Shown: positions 8,707 to 18,026, numbered from the stretch's first letter. The stretch is DNA of 64,000 nt from Novosphingobium umbonatum (GCF_004005905.1 NZ_SACO01000007.1:62001-126000); one strand, 5' to 3'. The notes: a model not told the origin generated them from the sequence alone. Translations and numbers: made by a program.

Positions 8707-9924
8707 TCAGTTTTCGGCAGGGACGAACCTGGCCTCCATTGGATCATACCGAACCTGTGTGACGCTTCCGTCACTGATCCGGGAGATCAGGTCGTCGATC
8801 GCCTGGAACGGGATCAGGAACCATTCGCGCGGCTGGACGGTCCGGCCGAAGCGATCACCGGCAGCCAGGTCAAGCCGGGCCGCCGCCAAGGCTTTATGGA
8901 TTAGGCCCTCCATTTTGGTGCGGTTTATGTTGAAGAGCTGGTATTCGGCGACAACCTCGACATCAGCCAGCAGGAAGGTCGGGTCATTGCGCGCATTGGC
9001 CACACGATGCGCGACGCTCTGGCCTGTCACGCCGATCTTATGGATCAGTTCCCGGTGCTCGGCGACATAGGGGTGGGCCGACTTGCTGCGCAGGACGTAA
9101 ATCGTCCCACTGGCTAGATCATCAGGCTCGGCCACATCGCCAAACAGCGGGCCTGCACTCAAGTCTGTGATACGCCGCGCAGTCTCATCGCGATAGAGCG
9201 CCTTTTGGAACGACCGGGCCAGCATGGTGACTTCGGTGCCATTGTCATAGATGACTCGCACGCGCCGATCCTTGCGTTCGTAATCCGTGACAAATTCATC
9301 AGATGTATCGGCGATCATGGCCATCTGCCCGGCCACAATGAAAAGCTTGCCAGGATGAATCTCGGCAAGGGTAACCTCGGTCTGGTCAATCACCTTGGCC
9401 TGTCGCGCACCCTTTGCCAGTTCGGCCTGCACCCTGTCAAATTGCGGCTTGAAGGTCTCGAAATCCTCGCACTTTTCGCGATTGGCGATTTCTTCGGCTG
9501 CGCGCTTTTCTGCACGGGGAGGCACGTGGCGCAACTGGGTGATGTCGTCAGATGCTCCGGGAGCAATGCCAAGTTCCGCTAGCAGGGCATCGTCGCCCAA
9601 TTCTTGGGGCGCTGCGGCTTCTTGGCCATTGCCATCCAGTAGGCCCTCACGATCAAGACTGGCCAGCAATTCGCGCGCTTCCGGAAGGCTGCGCAGGCGG
9701 TCTAGCCGCACCGCATAGAGGCGCTCGAAAATGTCACGGTCATCGCCGTGTCTTGGCAAATGCCCATGCTCAGCCACAAAGCGCTGGATGTCCTCAAAGC
9801 CAGCAATGATCCGCTCCTGAAGCGGCGTCAGTGCGCGCTTGGGTTCAGGTGCCGTCTCGACGCCGAGTTCGGCCAACAGTTCAAGATCGCTCAGCTCAGC
9901 CATCGGCCGCTGCCTTTGCCGCAT
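8707..9924 (-). CDS. GIY-YIG/T5orf172-type nuclease-domain protein
   Basis: The 405-residue protein ends in a GIY-YIG-like domain from about residue 270: GTIYVLRS, then HKIGVTGQSVAHRVANA, an ending with Lys-Met-Glu-Gly-Leu-Ile-His, and REWF. This is the order of motifs in the T5orf172/MUG113 branch. Residues 1-130 are hydrophilic and contain two stretches starting LLAELG. Residues 130-260 look like a central partner domain. It is the last gene of a leftward operon, and its start overlaps the helicase stop by 29 bases. It may provide the nuclease activity of the system. A DNA-binding role without cleavage is also possible, because the family includes inactive members. Confidence 0.75.
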   Translation of the reverse strand: MRQRQRPMAELSDLELLAELGVETAPEPKRALTPLQERIIAGFEDIQRFVAEHGHLPRHGDDRDIFERLYAVRLDRLRSLPEARELLASLDREGLLDGNGQEAAAPQELGDDALLAELGIAPGASDDITQLRHVPPRAEKRAAEEIANREKCEDFETFKPQFDRVQAELAKGARQAKVIDQTEVTLAEIHPGKLFIVAGQMAMIADTSDEFVTDYERKDRRVRVIYDNGTEVTMLARSFQKALYRDETARRITDLSAGPLFGDVAEPDDLASGTIYVLRSKSAHPYVAEHRELIHKIGVTGQSVAHRVANARNDPTFLLADVEVVAEYQLFNINRTKMEGLIHKALAAARLDLAAGDRFGRTVQPREWFLIPFQAIDDLISRISDGSVTQVRYDPMEARFVPAEN

Positions 9925-11962
9925 GGCGTTGCAGGAACGCGATGCCTTCGGCCATCTTGCGCTCCCAGGCGTCCTGCGCGGTCAGCGAGGGCAGGCGTCC
10001 TCGCTCACGCTTGAATTCCAGCGCGCGTTCGGCCAGCATTCGTGCGTCTTCATAGGTTAGCTTTTCTTTCTTGGCGTTGATGATCGCCTGCACCTGAATC
10101 AGGGTCTTTTCATCCATCGCCTTGGCCAGCACGGCATAGGTCGCGTCGAACGGATTGACCCGGTCGATCAGGTCGATGTCGAGATCAGTAACGCTCAGCG
10201 CAAATTTGCGCACACCGTCGATGAAGGCGGTGCTGCCCGTAAACTCTCCATCAACCACATCGCCGACCATGGCAGCTTTGGCCTGCTGGGTCAGGGTTAG
10301 GGCGGCAATGGCGTGCTGACGAACCGCCTCCTGATCTTCGTCACTCAATTCAGGAAACTTTTCGCGGATGATCTTGCCCATTTTCAACTGGGTCAGCTCT
10401 TCGGGCACCACCTCGGTGTCGAACATTCCGCGCTCGAGAATGGATTTGTCCTGCACAAAGCTGGCGATCACTTCGTTCAGATCCTCGCGGCAGATTCGCG
10501 TTGCCTCGATGCTGGTTGGCAGCTTGAGGCCCTTGATTTCGAAATGCATCTGGCCCTGTGAATTGACGCCAATGTTGGTGGCGCCTTCCTGATAGCCATC
10601 AGGGCCATATTCAAAACCGGGCTTGGGGCCAGCATCCTTGGGCGTGAATTCGAAACGGGGCGCCAGCACCTGCTCCATCAGCAGGCTGGCCGCGATCGCC
10701 TTCAAGTAATCGTTGATCGCATCCACCACCAGCGGATCGTCCGCAGCCGGTTCCGCGATCAGATTGGTGAAGCGCGCCCGCGTCTTGCCTGGTGCATCGC
10801 GGGTGGCCCGGCCGATGATCTGGATGATTTCCGTAAGGCTGGAACGATAGCCGACGGTCAACGCATGCTCGCACCAGATCCAATCGAAACCTTCCTTCGC
10901 CATGCCCAGCGCGATGATCACGTCGACAAAGTCCCGGTCGCTGCGCGCAGCGGCGGATTTCAGCGAGGCGACCACGCGGTCGCGCTTGGAGGCATCGTCA
11001 TCGACCAGATCTGCCACGCGGATCGTCGCGCCGCCCGCAGTCTTGAGCATGTGGAAGCCGGTCTCTGGATCAACACCCTGCCATTCGCCGAGGTGACCCA
11101 TGATGTCCTCGGCCTCGCGATGCTTGTCCTTCAGGCTTTCGCGCGAATTGACTGAGGGAATGTGGACGATCGTCTTGACGGTCGGATCCAGCAGCGCCGA
11201 GATCTTATCGGTGTAGGGACCGGTGTAGAAGCTGTAGCCGATGTCCAGCACCTTGAGATACTGGTAACCGTTGAGTTGCTCGTAATAGGTGTAGGTGACT
11301 GTCTCGAACTTGGCCTCGTCGTCAGGCGCCAGCACGGGGATCGCATCGCCGCGGAAATAGCTGCCGGTCATGGCCACGATATGGGCCTTGTCGCGCCCGA
11401 TAAGCTGAGCAAGCTGCGCCCCCAGGCGGTTGCCCGCGTCGGCCGAGACATGGTGAAATTCATCGATGGCGATCAGCGCATCGTCGAAAGCCTCGACACC
11501 CAATTCGTCAAACGCAAAGCGGAAGGTGGCATGGGTGCAGACCAGCACTCGGGCGTCGCTGGCCAAAAACTCGCCGACCGCCTTCACCTTCGATTTGGCC
11601 ACCTTGGGATCATCGGCACCCGGCGCGTTGCACAGGTTCCACTGCGGTGCGACTTCCCAATCGGCCCAGAAGCCATGCTTGCTCAGCGGCTCGCTGTTGA
11701 AGCTGGCCCCAATCGAGCGTTCCGGCACGCAGACAATGGCCTTTTTCACCCCCTGGTTGGTTAGCTTGTCCAGCGCGATGAACATCAGCGCTCGCGACTT
11801 GCCCGAGGCAGGCGGCGACTTGATCAGCAGATATTGCTCGCCGCGCTTGTCAAAGGCACGAGCCTGCATCTCGCGCATACCCAGTTCATTGGGCTTGGCG
11901 CTGGCGCCGGTGCCAGCGGGGCGGAATGTGACGGTGGGGATGATGTCGGCATTCTGGGTCAT
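9896..11962 (-). CDS. DEAD/DEAH-box superfamily 2 helicase, restriction-type
   Basis: This 688-residue helicase has a Walker A-like motif SPPASGKSRA near residue 49, a DEAD-box variant IAIDEFHHVS near 162, MTGSYF (motif III position) near 195, and motif VI QIIGRATRDAPGKTR near 385. This pattern is shared with the translocase subunits of type I/III restriction enzymes and related defence systems. Its start codon overlaps the stop of the YafQ toxin gene by four bases (ATGA), which ties it into the methyltransferase/toxin-antitoxin operon. It probably moves along DNA in an ATP-dependent way for the GIY-YIG protein. The exact family is not known to me. Confidence 0.85.
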   Translation of the reverse strand: MTQNADIIPTVTFRPAGTGASAKPNELGMREMQARAFDKRGEQYLLIKSPPASGKSRALMFIALDKLTNQGVKKAIVCVPERSIGASFNSEPLSKHGFWADWEVAPQWNLCNAPGADDPKVAKSKVKAVGEFLASDARVLVCTHATFRFAFDELGVEAFDDALIAIDEFHHVSADAGNRLGAQLAQLIGRDKAHIVAMTGSYFRGDAIPVLAPDDEAKFETVTYTYYEQLNGYQYLKVLDIGYSFYTGPYTDKISALLDPTVKTIVHIPSVNSRESLKDKHREAEDIMGHLGEWQGVDPETGFHMLKTAGGATIRVADLVDDDASKRDRVVASLKSAAARSDRDFVDVIIALGMAKEGFDWIWCEHALTVGYRSSLTEIIQIIGRATRDAPGKTRARFTNLIAEPAADDPLVVDAINDYLKAIAASLLMEQVLAPRFEFTPKDAGPKPGFEYGPDGYQEGATNIGVNSQGQMHFEIKGLKLPTSIEATRICREDLNEVIASFVQDKSILERGMFDTEVVPEELTQLKMGKIIREKFPELSDEDQEAVRQHAIAALTLTQQAKAAMVGDVVDGEFTGSTAFIDGVRKFALSVTDLDIDLIDRVNPFDATYAVLAKAMDEKTLIQVQAIINAKKEKLTYEDARMLAERALEFKRERGRLPSLTAQDAWERKMAEGIAFLQRHAAKAAADG

Positions 11963-12279
11963 TTGAACAACTCGCTATGGGTTCCGGCGCGCACGAAGAC
12001 GAGCGTTCCGCCCGGTCCCGCTGTGTCGTCCACTTCGTAGATCAGCAGGAAATCCCCGCCGATATGGCATTCTCTCGTGCCTGCCCATTCGCCTTTCAGC
12101 GCGTGGTCTCGCCACTCAGGAGGCAGCGGGGCGTCGTTCGCGATCAGCAGCAGCATGGCCTCTTTGAGCTGGCGCATGTCGTAACGGCCAGACCGCGAGA
12201 GACGCTCCCAGTCTTTCCTGAATGCCTTGGCCAAATCGAACGTGCGCGGCAGGGTCGCCGCTTTATCCCTCTTTGCCAT
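11959..12279 (-). CDS. yafQ: YafQ/RelE-family mRNA interferase toxin
   Basis: The protein has about 106 residues from the ATG at 12279; a longer start at 12300 is possible. It has the YafQ hallmarks HALKGEW, GTRECHIGGDFLLIYEV and a C-terminal RAGTHSELF, where histidines, aspartate and the final H-S-E-L-F segment form the ribosome-dependent nuclease centre. Its start overlaps the antitoxin gene and its stop overlaps the helicase start. The pair therefore sits inside a larger operon rather than standing alone, which is unusual and may serve to guard the neighbouring genes. Confidence 0.9.
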   Translation of the reverse strand: MAKRDKAATLPRTFDLAKAFRKDWERLSRSGRYDMRQLKEAMLLLIANDAPLPPEWRDHALKGEWAGTRECHIGGDFLLIYEVDDTAGPGGTLVFVRAGTHSELFK

Positions 12280-12556
12280 CGAGTTCGGCAAACATGGCAT
12301 CAGGATCGGTAAAGCGGGCGCGGCGCTGGGCGATGATCTCGCGTGCCTCGTCCAGCGCGGCGCGGGTTTCGGCGTTGGGCACCTTCAGCTCCAGCGGGAA
12401 CGCCTGGTCGACCGCGATCCGGTGGAACAGCAGGCGCACGGCATCGGAAGCCGTCAGCCCCATGGCTGCCAGCGCTTGCGTGGCTTTGGCCTTCAGCTCA
12501 TTGTCCATGCGGATATGCAGCATGGAGCTTTGAGACGGCACATGAGGTGCGTTCAT
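12263..12556 (-). CDS. relB: RelB/DinJ-family antitoxin
   Basis: The predicted protein has 97 residues and contains the RelB/DinJ ribbon-helix-helix core (MLHIRMDNELKAKATQALA, then MGLTASDAVRLLFHRIA) and a C-terminal toxin-binding helix. The ATG at 12556 is preferred because CAGGAG lies seven bases upstream. A perfect inverted repeat just upstream of that is likely its operator, so this pair can be transcribed and autoregulated independently of the methyltransferase gene upstream. Confidence 0.9.
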   Translation of the reverse strand: MNAPHVPSQSSMLHIRMDNELKAKATQALAAMGLTASDAVRLLFHRIAVDQAFPLELKVPNAETRAALDEAREIIAQRRARFTDPDAMFAELDGKEG

Positions 12557-12567
12557 TGGGAACTCCT

Positions 12568-12587
12568 GTATCTCAAATGAGAGATAC
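12568..12587 (-). promoter_or_regulatory. Inverted-repeat operator of the RelB/YafQ pair
   Basis: GTATCTC and GAGATAC form perfect 7-bp arms around a 6-bp spacer (12568-12574 and 12581-12587), beginning 12 bases upstream of the antitoxin start. RelB/DinJ antitoxins bind such palindromes to repress their own promoter. Confidence 0.6.
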
Positions 12588-12619
12588 GCCAAAGGCGCCA
12601 AAAGTCAACCGAGCACCCC

Positions 12620-15373
12620 TCATGCCGCAGTCTTGCCGCCGGTCATCTTGGTGTAGAGATCGAACAGCTTTTCCAGGCGTTCCGTGTCGTTTTTGAACCG
12701 TCGGCCAATGTAGATGCGCTCCAGCACCTCGTCATTGCGCTCATGCGCGTGGCGCAGGTTTTCCGGCATTTTCTCTGGATCATAGAGATCCGCGATGGTG
12801 GCCGGGAAATGCGCCTCGCGCGCCAACAGGATGTCTTCGGCGCAGCGGGTGAGGTCGGCCTTGTTTTGCTCGGTCAGCTTGGGCACGGGGAAGGTGTTCC
12901 AGCAAAGATTTGAGCCGTATCGCAGCCCGTTTCCATGCCTGCCCGAAAGGGTGGTCGCCCAGACAAAGTGGAGGCGAGAAGAGATTAGCGAAATATTATA
13001 ATGGTCCGCATCAAACATCACATGAGCTAGATGCGTGACGATGACGTGGGGCGGCAGCAGGTCGACAGGAAGGTATGAGCCGTCGGCGGAGCATACTTGT
13101 GGAACCACAATCTGCTTTTCGCGTGCTGTATTCCGAAACCGAAATTGATGAGAACGCTTTGCAAGCGTCCGAGCAACTTCGCCACCACCTACTCGGTATG
13201 ATCTAACCGCAGCAATTTTTTGAGCGATCAGGGGAACAGATTCTGCGAAAGGCAATTCACCATCATCAATCCAAAGGCATTCTGAACGCACTCCTTTGAG
13301 CAATTCAGATGTGCCTACGGCGGGTCGGAGTAAGTTAATTGCTCTCGGATTTTGTTCCAAGATTAAAACCCGCTCCGTGTTTTCGACCCTGAGGTGCTGC
13401 TCATCGTAGGCTGCATTCCCAGTGATAATTGTAGCTATATCTGAAATTGGCGAGCTTGCTTTTTCGACGATGACCTCGGATCCCGCGACCAGATAGCTAT
13501 TAATGTGCTCCACGTTACGACGAGAGTCTAAATCATAGATGCTAGATTTCCCGCCTGCGGCTTTTGAAAGGCCGAGGATGGTTACAAAAACACCGGCATT
13601 GTTTGATGCATTGTTAGCCCACTTAAAGGGTCTGTATGCGAATTTTATCCGGACACCGCTCTTGATTAGTCGCGGCCAAAGAGTCGGAACATGAGACCCT
13701 TGGTTGATAGAACTGGTAGTTACAAATGCCAAGCCGTCTGCTTCATTAAGAAATGAAGTAGCCTTTTCAAAAAAAGCGCAAATATAGTCAAGATTCTTGA
13801 ATGGGAAATCTCGCCCAAAAACCGCAGCCATATCGGCTTTTTGTCCCTCATCTTGCTTTTTTCCGCCAAGATATGGTGGATTGCCGCAAATATAGGTTTC
13901 GCCAGACTGGTGTTCAAAACCGATGGCGGCTTGGTCAAGCGGGCTACCAAAGAGATCATCAGCGTAGATTTTTACGCCTGTGGATTGAACATCCATTAAG
14001 CTCAACCAATCCAGCCTCAACGCATTCCCGCAGGTGATCCAGTTCTGGCTGTCCAGAGGCAGGAAATCGGCCAGCGCCTCTTTCTGCCCGCGATAGAGCA
14101 CATCGCACTGAAACTCGGCGATGATCAGCGCAAGGCGGGCGATCTCAGCGGGGAAGGGGCGCAGTTCGATGCCCCGGAAATTGGTCGCGGGGATCACGCT
14201 CTTGCGGTCCGGTTCGCCGCGCCGTGCGTTGATGACTGCCTCGATCTCGCGCATTTGCTTGTAGGCGATCACAAGGAAATTACCGCTGCCGCAAGCCGGG
14301 TCAAACACGCGAATGCGCGCCATCCGGTTGCGCAGGTTGAGCAGCTTGCGCGGATTGTCGCCCGCTTCCTCCAGCGCCGCCCGCAGATCGTCGAGGAACA
14401 GCGGGTTGAGCACTTTCAGGATGTTGGGCACGCTGGTGTAATGCATGCCCAGCGCGCTGCGCTCATCATCGTCGGCCACAGCCTGGATCATGCTGCCGAA
14501 AATATCAGGATTGATCTTCTGCCAGTCCAGATTGCCGATCTGGATCAGATAGGACCGGGCAATGCGGCTGAAGCGCGGCACATCGGTGCTGCCCGAGAAG
14601 AGCTGCCCGTTGACGTAAGGGAACACGTCCGCCCAGCGTGGGGTGCCTGCGGCCTTGCGATAGCGGTCATCCAGCTTGCCCTCATGGCGCGTGGGCGTAT
14701 CCATCGCCTTGAAGATGGTGCTGATCACCTCATGCGTGTTGCTGGAATCGCGTTCCGACATGCGGTCGACCGTGGCCGTGAACAGCCCTTGACCGTTGAA
14801 GATGTCGGTATCCTCGGCAAAGAAGCAGAAGATCAGCCGCGCCATGAAATGGTTCATGTCGGCCCGGCGCTCGGCAGCCGCCCAGTCGGGGTTGTCCTTC
14901 AGCAATTCGACATAGAGCTTATTGAGTCGGCTCGTCGCCCGGATGTCAAAGGTGCTCTCACGGATCTGCTTGACCGTGGTGATGCCTGCCAGAGGCAGGA
15001 ACAGGCCGAAGTGATTGGGGAAATCGGCATATTGGCAGGCGACGGTTTCGCCGGTGGCCAACTCTTCTGCCTGAAAGTCCGCACCATCGGTGGCTAGGAT
15101 GAACTTGGCCTTGGCAGCTTGGGTCTTGGGGCTGGCGCGCAGGGCCTGAAGCGTGGCATCAACCTCGCCCGCGGGGCAGGTGGCTATGTGGATGTTGCTG
15201 CGCTGAAGAACGCCGCCAGGCACGTCCGAACCGTTCGACGCCCCAGTGCGCAGCTTCTTGAGCGTGGTGGCTTTGTTTCCGAAGGCCTCCAGAAAGGCAT
15301 ACGGAAATTCCGCCGCATCAAACGCAGCGGAGGCAAGGTCGGTGATGGCTTGTTCGATTTCAACGGCGTTCAT
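12620..15373 (-). CDS. MmeI-like class I DNA adenine methyltransferase
   Basis: The 917-residue protein has an MmeI-type layout: an N-terminal domain, a helical spacer, a SAM-binding motif VFDPACGSGNFLVIAY near residue 353 and the gamma-class catalytic motif ICGNPPYLGG near residue 495. A target-recognition region follows, with a helical C-terminus (NDEVLERIYIGRRF). MmeI itself carries a D-ExK nuclease at the N-terminus. I could not find a clear D-ExK here, so modification may be its only activity, with cleavage supplied by the downstream helicase and GIY-YIG proteins. Codons for residues of about 460-805 (13990 down to 12960) are clearly AT-richer than the rest, matching the recognition region. 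It is first in the operon. Confidence 0.9.
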   Translation of the reverse strand: MNAVEIEQAITDLASAAFDAAEFPYAFLEAFGNKATTLKKLRTGASNGSDVPGGVLQRSNIHIATCPAGEVDATLQALRASPKTQAAKAKFILATDGADFQAEELATGETVACQYADFPNHFGLFLPLAGITTVKQIRESTFDIRATSRLNKLYVELLKDNPDWAAAERRADMNHFMARLIFCFFAEDTDIFNGQGLFTATVDRMSERDSSNTHEVISTIFKAMDTPTRHEGKLDDRYRKAAGTPRWADVFPYVNGQLFSGSTDVPRFSRIARSYLIQIGNLDWQKINPDIFGSMIQAVADDDERSALGMHYTSVPNILKVLNPLFLDDLRAALEEAGDNPRKLLNLRNRMARIRVFDPACGSGNFLVIAYKQMREIEAVINARRGEPDRKSVIPATNFRGIELRPFPAEIARLALIIAEFQCDVLYRGQKEALADFLPLDSQNWITCGNALRLDWLSLMDVQSTGVKIYADDLFGSPLDQAAIGFEHQSGETYICGNPPYLGGKKQDEGQKADMAAVFGRDFPFKNLDYICAFFEKATSFLNEADGLAFVTTSSINQGSHVPTLWPRLIKSGVRIKFAYRPFKWANNASNNAGVFVTILGLSKAAGGKSSIYDLDSRRNVEHINSYLVAGSEVIVEKASSPISDIATIITGNAAYDEQHLRVENTERVLILEQNPRAINLLRPAVGTSELLKGVRSECLWIDDGELPFAESVPLIAQKIAAVRSYRVGGGEVARTLAKRSHQFRFRNTAREKQIVVPQVCSADGSYLPVDLLPPHVIVTHLAHVMFDADHYNISLISSRLHFVWATTLSGRHGNGLRYGSNLCWNTFPVPKLTEQNKADLTRCAEDILLAREAHFPATIADLYDPEKMPENLRHAHERNDEVLERIYIGRRFKNDTERLEKLFDLYTKMTGGKTAA

Positions 15374-15707
15374 GGTTCGACATTAGGTCGATGGTTCGTG
15401 GTGGGGCAAGTCGGCGACGCACATTTATTCCGTCTATGGTCACTTCAAGGGGGCGGTCGGAACGATAGGTTGCATAAATCGAAGGATTGAAAGTGGCCGT
15501 TCCAGCGGGGGACGCCATAGGAAGCCTCCGACCAGATCACGACGTTCGGAGGCAGCGCCGAGAAGGTCTGGTTAAACGAATAGCTGCCCTTCCGGGCTCT
15601 CATGAACAAAGGACTGCAAGCGGCCTTCCCGCGTAACGGTCGCTGCGGCGGGAACGTTAGGGGGAGTGGACGTTGCTTTTCGCGGTAGCGCAGGCATAGT
15701 CCCTCCA
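15374..15707. other. Intergenic region without a supported gene
   Basis: This lies between the divergent methyltransferase and lipoprotein-like genes. Leftward frames of up to 87 codons are open but show no conserved pattern and no good ribosome site. It presumably holds both promoters. I see no strong palindrome or tandem repeat. Confidence 0.4.
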
Positions 15708-16265
15708 ATGAACACCCTATGCCCCAGAATTTCGCACATAAAGGTGCTGGATTGGATTAAAACGGCCATCATAATGACACCAGTTCTTGCGAATGGCTGC
15801 GCACGAGATACCTCGATCAGTGTACGCGACACTGAAAATGTGCTGACATTGACTGCAGAAGCAGCAAATAAGAAGCTTCTTGCAGGCTATTGTATTCGCC
15901 CCGATCTTGAAGACAATGCGGAAAAGTGGGCGGGTCAGATCGGAAAAGACGGTTGGATCACTGCGCCAAACGATCAAAAATTTCGCTACCGACTGCTTCC
16001 AGCTCCAGAAATTGCATCATTGCCGCGCACAGCTTTGGCGGCCTTCAACAAAGCGCAGGCTGGCGTTAACTGCCACCATCCCATCGTTTTTGAGAAACCT
16101 CAGTTCGTTGAGTTCAAGTTTCAGGATAAACGGTATGTCGAGGCGTATGTCAATTTCAGCGACCGATGCCCTTTATGTGGTTATGGGGCAGTAGCTCGAT
16201 TCCGAAAAACAGAAGGGCAATGGAAAATGGCGCCGGAGGGCATCGAAGGAACCTGGATCAGCTGA
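15708..16265 (+). CDS. Putative secreted or lipid-anchored protein of unknown function
   Basis: The ATG at 15708 starts a protein of about 185 residues. A hydrophobic stretch (residues 10-27) ends in VLANGC, which could be a lipoprotein box; the fit to the consensus is loose. The mature part contains a CPLCG pair late in the sequence and ends with a strand-rich FRKTEGQWKM segment. Base composition is more AT-rich than the transfer genes, consistent with recent acquisition. No family was recognised. It lies in a group of small orphan genes between two defence-type loci. Confidence 0.5.
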   Translation: MNTLCPRISHIKVLDWIKTAIIMTPVLANGCARDTSISVRDTENVLTLTAEAANKKLLAGYCIRPDLEDNAEKWAGQIGKDGWITAPNDQKFRYRLLPAPEIASLPRTALAAFNKAQAGVNCHHPIVFEKPQFVEFKFQDKRYVEAYVNFSDRCPLCGYGAVARFRKTEGQWKMAPEGIEGTWIS

Positions 16266-16365
16266 CCAAAATCAATGTCGCCTTTAGCACCGTGTCCGGA
16301 AAGGCGCTTTTCGTCGAAATTTGGTGGTTAGCGGACGTTAGCCTTTGCCGTGCGATAAGACTTCA

Positions 16366-16980
16366 ATGTCCATGACTCCAACAGGCCAACGACAGCTCGC
16401 GATCAACCTCGTAGTGAGCGACCCAAAGAAGGCATTATCGATTGCTCGTGCAATTGAAGATCCGTGGTTTAACTGCCAAGCACTGGCCTATATTGCGCGA
16501 TACTGGCCGAATGACGACTATGAACAACTTCTACGCGAAGCGATCAAAGCGTCAGATTCGCAAGTTGACTGGTACAAGCGCGTCGCAGTGTCGGCATGGC
16601 CAATACGCGCGTATTTAGAGCTGGGAAACCCTACCCCGGCAAAAAGGCTCCTAACGCGATACACCGAAGCGGCGAATAACATCGAGAACATGGGCGGACG
16701 TTCGGAGGCATTGCTGATGCTCTTCCAGGCGGCCAAGCCATTTGACCGGGACCTGTGGGAGCCTGTTTTCCACGCTTTGGTAAAAGCGACGGAGCCTGCG
16801 CTTGCGTGGCGACAAACGAGAAACATAAGGAACGCCATTGCCATGGTCGGGCCGGATGATCCCACGCTTTTGCAAGAGGCGATCAAGTGCCTCACGAATG
16901 AAAAGACGATCGCGGCGATTAAACGCGACATCGGCAATCGGAAAGCTGCAGAGCCACGACCATTTTTCTGGCTCGACTGA
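16366..16980 (+). CDS. Alpha-helical repeat protein of unknown function
   Basis: The protein has about 204 residues and is almost entirely helical by composition. Short Ala/Leu-rich helices (PKKALSIARAIED, CQALAYIARYWP, LEEAI-like segments) suggest a HEAT- or TPR-like solenoid used for protein contacts. There is no signal peptide or membrane segment. The start at 16366 (ATG) is tentative; an in-frame ATG lies 21 bases upstream. Moderately low GC compared with the transfer genes. No function can be given. Confidence 0.5.
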   Translation: MSMTPTGQRQLAINLVVSDPKKALSIARAIEDPWFNCQALAYIARYWPNDDYEQLLREAIKASDSQVDWYKRVAVSAWPIRAYLELGNPTPAKRLLTRYTEAANNIENMGGRSEALLMLFQAAKPFDRDLWEPVFHALVKATEPALAWRQTRNIRNAIAMVGPDDPTLLQEAIKCLTNEKTIAAIKRDIGNRKAAEPRPFFWLD

Positions 16981-17227
16981 AAATCCGAACTGTTTTCGCG
17001 TCCCGCTCAACTCGCAGCCCATGCTGCCGGGGAACGGCGGCAACTGGGGCGATCCCCACGCGGCGCAGAGGCAGCAGCACGCGACCAGAGCCGGTCGTTC
17101 ACGGCCCCCTGATCGAACGTCCTGTTTCCCCGAATCGGCCATTCCGCTTTCGGGATCACGCGTGGGTCCGGTTCATGACCGAGAATGGGTGGATAGCTGC
17201 CGCCCTGCCTGTCCTGAAAGGCTCTCG

Positions 17228-17686
17228 TTATTTCGGGTCAGTATTCCCCAGCTGGCACGTGGTTTTAATCCCCTCAACGCTGACAACGGCTGTCTCAGCG
17301 GGCAGGACAGGGGTTACGGTCTTGCTACCTTTCCACCTGAATTTAAAATTGACTGGACCAACAAGACGACAAACCGCGCCTTTGCCTTCCGCCGCGCACA
17401 TCTCGCTGGCCCGCTTGTAGTCATCAACAGTCGAGGGCTCGATAGGCACTGCATCAACCGACGTTGATGCAGTGCCTCCGACGAGGAAGCGTTGGCCAAA
17501 GTTCAGTGCGTTCGCTTTCCACCCACCCTTCTTTTCGCCGAGTTTTGCTTCATCAAGCCCCATATTCCTGCCGAGCCGGGTGCAAAAGTCGGCTCTATCG
17601 TCGGGGATAGACACAGGCGCAGGAGCTTGGCCCGTTAATGCGACTAAGGCTGTGCAAAGAGCCGAAGCACGAATCAAGCTATTCAC
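17228..17686 (-). CDS. Small secreted protein of unknown function
   Basis: This 152-residue protein has a clear signal peptide (SLIRASALCTALVALTGQAPA) and a mature part with four cysteines (FCTRL, EMCAAEG, AVCRLV, TTCQLG), which suggests a periplasmic disulfide-bonded fold. It is transcribed leftwards, convergent with the helical protein gene. The 247 bases between them hold nothing recognisable. The family is unknown. Confidence 0.5.
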   Translation of the reverse strand: MNSLIRASALCTALVALTGQAPAPVSIPDDRADFCTRLGRNMGLDEAKLGEKKGGWKANALNFGQRFLVGGTASTSVDAVPIEPSTVDDYKRASEMCAAEGKGAVCRLVGPVNFKFRWKGSKTVTPVLPAETAVVSVEGIKTTCQLGNTDPK

Positions 17687-18026
17687 GACCTTCTCCGATT
17701 AAATACGGGAAACAACTATATTAAAGCTTCAGTCTGCCAATTGTGCAATCGCTTAGCAAGAGTCTTGGCTGGCTGAACGTCGATTTGGGGTCGGTTGCAG
17801 AACGGTAGCAATTTTCCAGAAGCGGGGCAAAGCCGCCATCAGCGGCCTGATCTCAGCGGTGCCGGCTGCCGACCAGCTTGTGCCTTTCCAAGGCAGTGCC
17901 GGGAATGTCAGTCTACGCCAGACCCGGTCGTTCCTATCCGCGTACATCATCGTCCGGTCGTGTCAGAAGCCACCGAGCACGCTTGTCAAAACGGACGCTC
18001 AGCAAATCACCGAAAATTCGGCGCGG
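17687..18026. other. Intergenic region without a supported gene
   Basis: Short open frames exist on both strands but none has a convincing start, ribosome site or conserved pattern. The right half is GC-rich and reads like the remains of a decayed gene. The left 60 bases are AT-rich and probably hold the promoter of the secreted protein gene. Confidence 0.35.
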
